Assembly: GCA_017394565.1 (NCBI GenBank)
Contig: JAFPXW010000302.1
Coordinates: forward strand, 1-5,516
DNA length: 5,516 nt
Reading direction: 5' to 3'
From: Oscillospiraceae bacterium
GTDB taxonomy: Bacteria > Bacillota > Clostridia > Oscillospirales > Ruminococcaceae
In this document: in pieces, positions 1 through 5,516 of the stretch
Layout of the letters: each line of letters begins with the position of its first letter
How positions within the stretch are numbered: position 1 is the stretch's first letter
The notes under the pieces: model-generated
Database searches by the model: none
Told to the model about the DNA's origin: nothing
What the model saw: the letters and a program-made list of their open reading frames with translations, nothing else
Made by a program: the position numbers and the translations under genes

Positions 1-22
1 GTTTCTGTATTTCCATATTGAT

Positions 23-29
23 AAGGAGG
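23..29 (+). promoter_or_regulatory. Ribosome-binding site that sets the response-regulator start
   Basis: AAGGAGG lies six bases upstream of the ATG at 36, a near-ideal Shine-Dalgarno match and spacing. An in-frame TTG at 18 would add six residues (MIRRFL), but this ribosome-binding site would then lie inside the gene. The ATG at 36 is therefore chosen. The 22 bases before the site show no convincing promoter, so the operon promoter or an upstream gene probably lies outside the window. Confidence 0.85.
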
Positions 30-35
30 TTTCTC

Positions 36-704
36 ATGACAACGATCCTGCTGGTCGAGGATGATCCGACCATTATTTCCACGCTGACGGAATTTCTAAG
101 CTCCGAGGGCTTTTCCGTCCTGTCGGCAGTCGGTCAGGAGAGCGCGCTGCAAACGGCGCAGTCCCATTCGATCGACCTGGTGCTGCTGGACATTTCCCTC
201 GCGGACGGAAACGGTTTCTCCGTCTGCAAGGCGCTCAAGGCCGAATACCAGATGCCGGTCATTTTCCTGACGGCATCCGGCGACGAATACAGCACCGTGA
301 CCGGATTCGATCTCGGCGCGGATGATTACATCGCCAAGCCGTTCCGTCCGCGCGAACTGCTCTCGCGCATCCGCAACATCCTGCGCCTGACCGGACGCAG
401 CAATTCCGTCATGCAGCTTGGCAACGTCACCGTGGACACCGTCAAGGGCACGGCTGTCAAAAACGGACACGACCTGTATCTGTCTGCGCTCGAATACCGT
501 CTTCTGCTGCTCTTTCTGACAAACCGCGGTGCTGTCATGACGCGCACGATGCTGCTCGAATCCCTCTGGGATGCCGCCGGTGAATTCGTCAGCGATAACA
601 CCCTGACCGTTTACATCAAGCGCCTGCGTGATAAGATCGAGGACGATCCGCAGGATCCCAAGCTCATCCGTACCGTGCGCGGCATGGGCTACAAGGTCGA
701 ATGA
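36..704 (+). CDS. OmpR/PhoB-family response regulator
   Basis: This is a cytoplasmic transcription factor of a two-component system, phosphorylated by the kinase encoded immediately downstream. The 222-aa length is normal for the family. The receiver domain (about 3-115) has the acidic pocket E8-D9-D10, phosphoacceptor D52 in LVLLDISLADG, the switch residue T79 in FLTAS, Y98, and the conserved K101 in AKPF. The C-terminal winged helix (about 127-222) has the alpha-loop stretch LWD at 177-179, a recognition helix around 186-201 (SDNTLTVYIKRLRDKI) and the wing RTVRGMGYKVE. No key residue is missing. Its stop codon overlaps the kinase ATG (ATGA, 701-704), indicating translational coupling. A plausible but unproven target is the transporter promoter near 1795-1856. 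The exact subfamily (BceR-, VanR- or PhoP-like) cannot be decided by eye. Confidence 0.95.
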   Translation: MTTILLVEDDPTIISTLTEFLSSEGFSVLSAVGQESALQTAQSHSIDLVLLDISLADGNGFSVCKALKAEYQMPVIFLTASGDEYSTVTGFDLGADDYIAKPFRPRELLSRIRNILRLTGRSNSVMQLGNVTVDTVKGTAVKNGHDLYLSALEYRLLLLFLTNRGAVMTRTMLLESLWDAAGEFVSDNTLTVYIKRLRDKIEDDPQDPKLIRTVRGMGYKVE

Positions 705-1708
705 CAGGCTTTCTGCGCAATCCGGAAGTCCGCCGGACACTATTTCTTTCGCTGCTCCTGAGCCTTGCCGCCGGCGGCACAGGGCTTGTGCTGCTTGGCG
801 GCAAGGGCGGTGTCTTCGGGTTTTTGACGGGACTTGTGATGACGTGCGTGCAGATCCTTGTGACGTTCCGGCGGTATCGGAGCATCCGGAAGCTCGCATC
901 CGAGATCGACGCGATCCTGCACGGCGCAGAGCTTCACGACATTCGCGGCACATCTGAGGGGGAACTTGCCATTCTTCGCACGGAAGTCGGCAAGATGACC
1001 TTGCGCCTGCGTGAACACGAACAAGCCCTCATCGCGGACAAGCAATTCCTTGCGGATTCGCTGGCGGATATCTCGCATCAGCTCCGTACCCCGCTGACGT
1101 CGATCCAACTGCTCCTCACACTGCTGTCCAAGCGCGACCTGACGGAAATGCGCCGCATCGAACTGCTCGGCGAACTGCGTTCCCTCCTGACACGCATCGA
1201 CTGGCTGGTGGATGCGCTGCTGAAGTATTCCAAACTCGATGCCGGAAGCGTGCAGCTCCGGCAGGATACCGTTCCCCTGTCGCAGCTTCTGGATACGGCC
1301 TGCACACCGCTGCAGATCCCGTTAGAACTGCGCGGCATCGAGCTTCGCACGAAGGCGGAAGGTACATTCTGCGGCGACGTTGCATGGACGGCGGAAGCCA
1401 TCGGCAACATCGTCAAAAACTGCATGGAGCACACCCCCGAGGGCGGCCGCGTGACGGTGCAGGGCTCTGAGAATCCGCTGTTTACGGAAATCGTCATCAC
1501 CGACAGCGGCAGCGGCATCCGTAAAGAGGATCTGCCGCATATTTTTGAGCGTTTCTATCAGGGGGAACGCACAGCACAACAGGGCTTCGGCATTGGTCTT
1601 GCACTGGCTCGCCGCATCGTGACCGGACAGAACGGCACGCTCAAGGCGGAGAATCTGCCCACACACGGCGCGAAATTTTCCATCCGTTTTTATAAGAGCG
1701 CAGTGTGA
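701..1708 (+). CDS. Membrane sensor histidine kinase with minimal extracytoplasmic loop
   Basis: This 335-aa kinase is predicted to autophosphorylate on histidine and pass phosphate to D52 of the adjacent regulator. Two hydrophobic helices (about 13-32 and 37-56) are separated by only a few residues (GGKGG), so there is no room for an external ligand domain. This is the layout of intramembrane-sensing kinases such as BceS. A HAMP-like, charged helical linker follows (about 57-115). The HisKA H-box is DISHQLRTPLTS with H126; the residue after the histidine is Q127 rather than the usual acidic residue. The HATPase_c domain is complete: N-box N236/N240, G1 box D268-S-G-S-G272, F-box FERFY at 282-286, and G2 box GFGIGLALA at 295-303. 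The start ATG overlaps the regulator stop, with a weak AAGGT upstream at 693-697, so translation probably depends on coupling. Input may come from the transporter or the membrane; this is an inference. Confidence 0.93.
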   Translation: MTGFLRNPEVRRTLFLSLLLSLAAGGTGLVLLGGKGGVFGFLTGLVMTCVQILVTFRRYRSIRKLASEIDAILHGAELHDIRGTSEGELAILRTEVGKMTLRLREHEQALIADKQFLADSLADISHQLRTPLTSIQLLLTLLSKRDLTEMRRIELLGELRSLLTRIDWLVDALLKYSKLDAGSVQLRQDTVPLSQLLDTACTPLQIPLELRGIELRTKAEGTFCGDVAWTAEAIGNIVKNCMEHTPEGGRVTVQGSENPLFTEIVITDSGSGIRKEDLPHIFERFYQGERTAQQGFGIGLALARRIVTGQNGTLKAENLPTHGAKFSIRFYKSAV

Positions 1709-1761
1709 CAGGATGCCGCTTCAAGCGCCGCATGACTGTATCAATTCTGTTTATAAGCAAT

Positions 1762-1789
1762 AAAAAGGGGCGTTGATTCGCCCTTTTTT
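1762..1789 (+). terminator. Intrinsic terminator after the two-component operon
   Basis: A GC core, GGGCG (1768-1772) pairing with CGCCC (1779-1783), encloses the six-base loop TTGATT. It is extended by one G-T pair and five A-T pairs, and the distal arm doubles as a run of six T (1784-1789). The matching A run on the other side means it could also stop antisense transcription. It lies 53 bases after the kinase stop and separates the regulator-kinase unit from the transporter unit. Confidence 0.9.
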
Positions 1790-1794
1790 GAATT

Positions 1795-1834
1795 GTGACG
1801 GATGTGTTATACAAAAGTCACGGAAAAGTAATAC
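1795..1834 (+). promoter_or_regulatory. Candidate response-regulator operator (22-bp-phased direct repeat)
   Basis: Two imperfect 18-bp copies start at 1795 (GTGACGGATGTGTTATAC) and 1817 (GTCACGGAAAAGTAATAC). They match at 13 of 18 positions and are offset by exactly 22 bp, about two helical turns. The downstream copy covers the place where a -35 element would sit, and no good -35 hexamer is present there. OmpR/PhoB-family activators typically bind tandem direct repeats overlapping a poor -35, so this fits a site for the regulator encoded at 36-704. Binding is inferred from position and pattern only. Confidence 0.4.
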
Positions 1835-1839
1835 TGTTG

Positions 1840-1848
1840 TGTTATGAT
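1840..1848 (+). promoter_or_regulatory. Extended -10 promoter of the ABC transporter unit
   Basis: TGTTATGAT combines the extended -10 motif TGn with TATGAT (1843-1848), five of six to the TATAAT consensus. No acceptable -35 lies 16-18 bp upstream, as expected of an extended -10 or activator-dependent promoter. Transcription would start near 1855, giving a leader of about 23 bases that carries the AAGGAG ribosome-binding site at 1863-1868. Its position after a terminator supports an independent promoter for the transporter. Confidence 0.6.
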
Positions 1849-1856
1849 AATATCAT
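1844..1856. promoter_or_regulatory. Short palindrome over the -10 and start region
   Basis: ATGATA and TATCAT form a perfect 6-bp inverted repeat around a single central A. It overlaps most of the -10 hexamer and the expected transcription start. A protein bound here would block RNA polymerase, so it could be a repressor site. Short AT-rich palindromes also arise by chance, so this is only a candidate. Confidence 0.25.
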
Positions 1857-1877
1857 CGAAGAAAGGAGCGAACCACT

Positions 1878-2561
1878 ATGGTAATCTTACAGACCGAACA
1901 TCTTTGCAAAACTTACGGCAGCGGCGAAAATGCCGTTCATGCCTTGAATGACGTCAGCCTCACGATCCACAAGGGCGAATTCGTTGCGATCATCGGGCCG
2001 TCCGGTTCCGGCAAATCCACTCTCCTGCACATTCTCGGCGGCGTGGATCAGCCTACCTCCGGTAAGGTCTGGATGAACGGCAGCGATGTGTATGCCCAGA
2101 ACGACGAGGAGCTTGCGATCTTCCGCCGTCGTCAGGTCGGGCTGATCTATCAGTTCTACAACCTCATCCCGGTTCTCGATGTGACCGAAAACATTACCCT
2201 CCCTGTCCTGATGGACGGGCAGGAGGTCAATCAGGAACGCCTTGCGGAGCTCGTGGAAACGCTTGGGCTCAAGGGACGTGAAAAGCATCTCCCGAACCAG
2301 CTTTCCGGCGGACAGCAGCAGCGTGTTTCCATCGGCAGAGCGCTGATGAATGCGCCGGCCGTTCTCCTCGCGGACGAACCCACCGGCAACCTCGACAGCA
2401 AGAATTCGCAGGAGATCGTCAGCCTGCTGCGGCTCTCGAATCAGAAATACGGGCAGACGCTCATCATCATCACCCATGACGAAAACATCGCATTGCAGGC
2501 AGACCGCATCATCGCCATCGAGGATGGCAGGATCACCAGAGATGAGGTGCTTCGCGGATGA
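1878..2561 (+). CDS. ABC transporter ATP-binding protein, MacB/LolD/BceA type
   Basis: This 227-aa cytoplasmic ATPase is predicted to power the permease encoded next to it. It has the full motif set: A-loop Y13, Walker A GPSGSGKST (40-48), Q-loop Q92 in YQFYNLIP, signature LSGGQQQR (142-149), Walker B AVLLADEP with catalytic E167, D-loop NLDS (171-174) and H-loop H200 in IITHDENIA. The length and the YQFYNLIP/NLDS-type context place it in the family (MacB, LolD, FtsE, BceA) that partners FtsX-like permeases. Such pairs usually do not move substrate through a channel but transmit force to extracytoplasmic domains. AAGGAG at 1863-1868, nine bases upstream of the ATG, fixes the start. Its last codons overlap the permease ATG (ATGA, 2558-2561), so the two subunits are almost certainly co-translated. 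Motifs alone cannot separate peptide export, peptide resistance or lipoprotein handling. Confidence 0.96.
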   Translation: MVILQTEHLCKTYGSGENAVHALNDVSLTIHKGEFVAIIGPSGSGKSTLLHILGGVDQPTSGKVWMNGSDVYAQNDEELAIFRRRQVGLIYQFYNLIPVLDVTENITLPVLMDGQEVNQERLAELVETLGLKGREKHLPNQLSGGQQQRVSIGRALMNAPAVLLADEPTGNLDSKNSQEIVSLLRLSNQKYGQTLIIITHDENIALQADRIIAIEDGRITRDEVLRG

Positions 2562-5230
2562 ACGTTTTTCACAAAGTCACACTCGAAGCACTCAAAAAGA
2601 ACCGCACCCGAACCACCGTCACCATCATCGGCATCGCGCTGTCCACGGCACTGTCCACCGCCGTCACGACTTCGGTTTCGAGCTTGCAGCATTTCCTGAT
2701 GACAGATGAGATCGAACGGTGCGGCAGTTATCACGTCAGCATGAATGATGCGGATCCGTCTGCGTATCAGACACTTTCCGCCAATGCGGAGGTGAAGGAT
2801 ATCGTCTACCTCGATCCCATCGGCTATGCGATGGCAGGTTCGGAGAATGATTACAAGCCGTACCTCTATCTTGCCGGCATGAGCGAACATTTCACCGACC
2901 TTGTGAGCGTGCGTCTGATTTCCGGAGAAATGCCGGAAAACAGCCATGAGATCCTCATTCCCGAGCATCTTTACAGCAACGGCAATATCAGTTACAGCGT
3001 CGGCGATACCCTCACGCTCGAAGTCGGCGACCGCATGATCGATCAGCATACCCTGACACAGCATAATCCGTATACGCCGCCGGAGGAACTGGAAGATGAG
3101 CAGATCCCCGAACGATTTGCTGCACGCGAAACCGTGACCTACACCGTCTGCGGCATCTATGAGCGTCCGGCATTCGAGGAGTTCAGCGCTCCCGGCTACA
3201 CCTGCCTGACGGTGGATGCGGACGACGTTCCCTCGGAGGAAGCTCTGGCACTCTGGTACACCGTCAAGCACCCGTCGCGTGTTTACGATTTCATGAATGA
3301 GATCCAGCTGCATGGCAATTCCCATACCGACCTGCTCATGTACAAGGGCATTTCCCGCTTCGACGGCTATCTTGCAGTGCTGTACGGACTGACTGCGATC
3401 CTCATTGCGCTCATTGCATTCGGCTCGATCTCGCTGATCTACAATGCATTTTCCATTTCCGTCTCCGAACGGACCAAGCAGTTCGGGCTGCTGTCCTCCA
3501 TCGGTGCGACCAAAAAACAGCTCCGCCATATGGTGCGCTTTGAGTCGTTCTGCGTGAGCATCATCGGTATTCCGGCAGGTCTGGTCATCGGGATCGTGGG
3601 CATTGGCATCACGCTGTTGTGTGTCGGCTCGAAGTTCTCTGCTCTCACCGAAAGCGGTCAGACCATGCATCTGCACGCTTCCATTCCGGCGCTTGTGATC
3701 GCGATCGTGGTTTCCATGCTCACGGTGCATCTGTCCGCGTGGATCCCCTCCCGGCGTGCAACGAAGGTTTCCGCTGTGGAAGCCATCCGTCAGAGTACCG
3801 ACATCCGGCAGGAACGCCGTCCCATCAAAACCCCGAAGTGGATCTACAAGCTCTTTGGTCTGTCCGGAATGCTCGGTCAGAAGTATTTCAAGCGCTCGCG
3901 CAAGAAATACCGTGCAACTGTACTGAGCCTGTTCATGAGCGTGGTACTGTTCATCTCGTCGGCCTCCTTTACGACGATGCTGCAAAACAGTGTGACGAGC
4001 GTGTTCACCAAGAATCAGTACGACCTGCGGTTTTACATGGAAGACTGCGATATGTCCACCGATGCCATCCGTGAGCTTCTGCTCGCTGATGAGAACGTCA
4101 CCTCCTGCGCCGTGACGATCCCCGCCTATGCTGATGGTTCGATGGCGAGTGATGCCTTTTCGGAACAGGCTGTCAAGGCAGAGTATCTCTTTGGCAGAGA
4201 GTCCGAGATCGAAGGCGAGGTCGGTTCCTTCCTCCAGCTCCAGTTCGTGGACGATACGACCTTCCGTGAATACCTGAAAGCAAATGGTCTGAATGAAGCT
4301 GATTACATGGATCCTGCCCATCCGCAGGGTGTCTGCGTAGACAAAATCATCACATTTGATGAAGAAAAGGGTAAGTACATCGACATGAATCTGTTCCAGT
4401 GCGACAGCTTTGATTTCCATGCGAAGTACACGCCTTTGCTGGAAGGGTATCAGTTCTACGGTTACGAGGGGGACAACGGCGAAATCGCTGTTTACCGGAA
4501 TGAGGACGGCGAAGAAACGCAGCTCACCGGTGAGGAGGCGCGTGTCCGCAGAACGCTGCATATCGGCACTGTCCTGCATGAGATCCCCTATTTCTCAGAT
4601 ACCAACGGTGTTCCGGAGGTCTATTATCCGGCGAGTGTGATGGAAGCTGTCATCGGCGGTACGACACCCTATGAGCGCCGAAACGATGCCAATTTCGTGA
4701 TGACCGCACCCGATCACGAGGCCGCTGTGCAGAGCCTGCACACAGCGCTCATCGAGCATCACCTGCCCGTGTCCCATCTCTACGACGTGACCGCTGACCA
4801 CGAAAACGAACACAATCTCATCGTCATCATCAAGGTGTTCAGCCTCGGCTTCATCGTGCTGATCTCGCTGATCGCTGTAGCCAACGTGTTCAATTCCATC
4901 TCGACGAATGTCGCACTCAGACGACGCGAATTTGCGATGCTGCGTTCCATCGGTATGACCAGCAGGGGCTTGCAGAAAATGATGAATTTCGAGTGCATCC
5001 TCTATGGCACAAGAGCACTGATGTTCGGGCTTCCCGTTTCCGCCGCCATGAGCCTGCTGATCTGGCACACCATCCATCACGGACTGGAATCCGGCTATCA
5101 GTTCCCGTGGCAGGCAATGTGCTTTGCGATCTTCTCCGTCTTTGCCGTAGTCTTTATCACCATGCTGTACGCCATGAGCAAGATCTACCACGACAACCCG
5201 ATGGACGCGCTCAAGAACGATAATCTGTAA
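2558..5230 (+). CDS. Large FtsX-type ABC permease with two extracytoplasmic domains
   Basis: This 890-aa membrane subunit pairs with the ATPase just upstream. Hydrophobicity read by eye suggests eight helices in two 1+3 modules. Module one: helix at about 19-41, external domain 43-270, helices at about 272-297, 329-355 and 375-396. Module two: helix at about 453-474, external domain 475-752, helices at about 754-780, 811-837 and 850-873. Equivalent cytoplasmic loops recur, with SERTKQFGLLSSIGATKKQL (303-322) matching ALRRREFAMLRSIGMTSRGL (786-805). Each module ends in a similar tail (SAVEAIR, 405-411; NPMDALK, 880-886). These are FtsX/MacB_PCD hallmarks and point to internal duplication. The external domains hold acidic stretches (176-185 and 637-660) and seven cysteines (C55, C198, C216, C497, C517, C593, C615). 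GAGGTG at 2544-2549 precedes the overlapping start. Substrate is unknown: antimicrobial peptide, lipoprotein or peptide export are all possible. Confidence 0.93.
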   Translation: MNVFHKVTLEALKKNRTRTTVTIIGIALSTALSTAVTTSVSSLQHFLMTDEIERCGSYHVSMNDADPSAYQTLSANAEVKDIVYLDPIGYAMAGSENDYKPYLYLAGMSEHFTDLVSVRLISGEMPENSHEILIPEHLYSNGNISYSVGDTLTLEVGDRMIDQHTLTQHNPYTPPEELEDEQIPERFAARETVTYTVCGIYERPAFEEFSAPGYTCLTVDADDVPSEEALALWYTVKHPSRVYDFMNEIQLHGNSHTDLLMYKGISRFDGYLAVLYGLTAILIALIAFGSISLIYNAFSISVSERTKQFGLLSSIGATKKQLRHMVRFESFCVSIIGIPAGLVIGIVGIGITLLCVGSKFSALTESGQTMHLHASIPALVIAIVVSMLTVHLSAWIPSRRATKVSAVEAIRQSTDIRQERRPIKTPKWIYKLFGLSGMLGQKYFKRSRKKYRATVLSLFMSVVLFISSASFTTMLQNSVTSVFTKNQYDLRFYMEDCDMSTDAIRELLLADENVTSCAVTIPAYADGSMASDAFSEQAVKAEYLFGRESEIEGEVGSFLQLQFVDDTTFREYLKANGLNEADYMDPAHPQGVCVDKIITFDEEKGKYIDMNLFQCDSFDFHAKYTPLLEGYQFYGYEGDNGEIAVYRNEDGEETQLTGEEARVRRTLHIGTVLHEIPYFSDTNGVPEVYYPASVMEAVIGGTTPYERRNDANFVMTAPDHEAAVQSLHTALIEHHLPVSHLYDVTADHENEHNLIVIIKVFSLGFIVLISLIAVANVFNSISTNVALRRREFAMLRSIGMTSRGLQKMMNFECILYGTRALMFGLPVSAAMSLLIWHTIHHGLESGYQFPWQAMCFAIFSVFAVVFITMLYAMSKIYHDNPMDALKNDNL

Positions 5231-5241
5231 TACTTCAATCC

Positions 5242-5280
5242 ATATGAGCTATACTTCCGGAAGTATAGCTCATATTATTT
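5242..5280 (+). terminator. Terminator built on a perfect 34-bp palindrome
   Basis: Bases 5242-5258 and 5259-5275 are exact reverse complements, giving 17-bp arms that meet at a central CCGG. In RNA this would fold as a long hairpin with a loop of about four bases. The T-rich stretch TATTATTTT follows directly. It begins 11 bases after the permease stop and is the expected end of the transporter transcript. The arm is longer and more perfect than a terminator needs. Confidence 0.85.
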
Positions 5281-5353
5281 TGACATTTTTGGTAATATTT
5301 TGATGCGAATTCCAAACGCCTGCATTTTCTCCACCTCATCTTTATTTTGTTAG

Positions 5354-5382
5354 TTGATTTATACACAATTTGTTCTTATAAT
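5354..5382 (+). promoter_or_regulatory. Sigma-A-type promoter for the downstream gene
   Basis: TTGATT (5354-5359) and a perfect TATAAT (5377-5382) are separated by 17 bp, the ideal housekeeping spacing. Transcription would start near 5389, about 46 bases before the ATG at 5435. The spacer contains the small inverted repeat ACAA-T-TTGT (5365-5373). The 70 or so bases between the preceding terminator and this promoter are AT-rich and show nothing else convincing. Confidence 0.8.
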
Positions 5383-5403
5383 AGAGATATGATATACAGA
5401 TTG

Positions 5404-5425
5404 CCCATCCATTATGGGGAATGGA
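5404..5425 (+). promoter_or_regulatory. Two competing short hairpins in the 5' leader
   Basis: CCCAT (5404-5408) can pair with ATGGG (5414-5418). Alternatively TCCATT (5408-5413) can pair with AATGGA (5420-5425). The two share bases and exclude each other. The second covers the first three bases of the GGAGG ribosome-binding site (5423-5427) and the first leaves it free. This could modulate translation, but the stems are only five and six pairs, so chance is a serious alternative. Confidence 0.25.
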
Positions 5426-5434
5426 GGAACGATT

Positions 5435-5516
5435 ATGAGCAAAAATCACAAACTTCATCGCCGCTGTATCGCTGCGGTGTTGGGGGCATTATGGATGATG
5501 CAGCCGCTCCTGCCGA
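5435..5516 (+). CDS. Partial gene, N-terminus of a probable secreted protein
   Basis: The gene runs off the right edge after 27 full codons. The start is supported by GGAGG at 5423-5427, seven bases upstream of the ATG, and by a strong promoter at 5354-5382. The visible residues have a charged N-terminus (MSKNHKLHRR) followed by a hydrophobic core (CIAAVLGALWMMQPLLP). This is the n- and h-region pattern of a Sec signal peptide or an N-terminal membrane anchor; no cleavage site lies in the window. The core contains C11, but no lipobox is evident around it. It has its own promoter after a terminator, so it is probably not part of the transporter operon. The function cannot be told from this fragment. 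Confidence 0.75.
   Translation, partial: MSKNHKLHRRCIAAVLGALWMMQPLLP

Noticed and set aside
18..35. Upstream TTG start that would extend the response regulator by six residues
   Set aside because: The AAGGAGG ribosome-binding site would then lie inside the gene, and the receiver domain already begins naturally from the ATG at 36.
96..953. A 285-codon open frame on the minus strand across the regulator and kinase
   Set aside because: The composition is arginine- and glutamine-rich with no recognisable motif, and it is antisense to two well-supported genes.
1713..1733. Imperfect inverted repeat after the kinase stop (ATGC and GCAT flanking CGCTT-C-AAGCG)
   Set aside because: The inner palindrome has only a one-base centre and the outer arms need a bulge. 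No T-run follows, and the real terminator is 30 bases further on.
1887..2477. A 196-codon open frame on the minus strand opposite the ATPase
   Set aside because: It is antisense to a complete ABC ATPase and shows no independent coding evidence.
2441..4579. A 712-codon open frame on the minus strand inside the permease gene
   Set aside because: It lies wholly opposite the transporter genes, which have clear motifs and membrane helices. Its translation is rich in H, R, D and Q with no domain, and it has no credible ribosome-binding site or promoter seen. It is explained by the GC-rich codon bias of the sense strand.
1878..5230. Naming the transporter bceAB
   Set aside because: The ATPase motifs fit several related families, and the permease is too long (890 aa) with a different helix and domain layout from BceB.
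5280..5285. TTGACA, a perfect -35 hexamer just after the palindrome
   Set aside because: No -10-like hexamer lies 16-18 bp downstream (the region reads GATGCGAA). The good promoter is at 5354-5382.

Overview
This window most likely comes from a low-motility-of-GC Firmicute of the class Clostridia, perhaps an Oscillospiraceae/Ruminococcus-type gut or rumen anaerobe. The basis is strong AAGGAGG-like ribosome-binding sites, GC-rich coding sequence set against AT-rich intergenic spacers with sigma-A-type promoters, and the gene content. The lineage is an inference from style, not from a marker gene.

All genes read on the + strand. Positions 36-1708 hold a two-component system: an OmpR/PhoB-family response regulator (222 aa) and a short-loop, two-helix membrane histidine kinase (335 aa), joined by an ATGA overlap. 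An intrinsic terminator at 1762-1789 closes this unit. A second unit follows. It has an extended -10 promoter near 1840-1848, preceded by a 22-bp-phased imperfect direct repeat that could be the regulator's operator. It encodes an ABC transporter: a 227-aa MacB/LolD-type ATPase (1878-2561) and, again with an ATGA overlap, an 890-aa permease (2558-5230). The permease has two FtsX-type membrane modules and two large extracytoplasmic domains. A perfect 34-bp palindrome followed by a T-rich run (5242-5280) terminates the transporter unit. After an AT-rich spacer, a good sigma-A promoter (5354-5382) drives a gene starting at 5435. Only 27 codons of it lie in the window, and they look like a signal peptide.

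The working model is a cell-envelope stress or antimicrobial-peptide response module. The kinase has almost no outside sensor domain, so it probably senses through the membrane or through the transporter. The regulator would then switch on the neighbouring transporter promoter. The ATPase and permease would act on an extracytoplasmic substrate by the mechanotransmission mechanism known for MacB, LolCDE and BceAB. The layout resembles BceRS-BceAB modules, but the permease differs from BceB: it shows about eight predicted helices in two 1+3 modules with two external domains, where BceB has ten helices and one external domain. No gene is recognisable closely enough to name, and the substrate is unknown. 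No tRNA, rRNA, CRISPR array or mobile element was seen.
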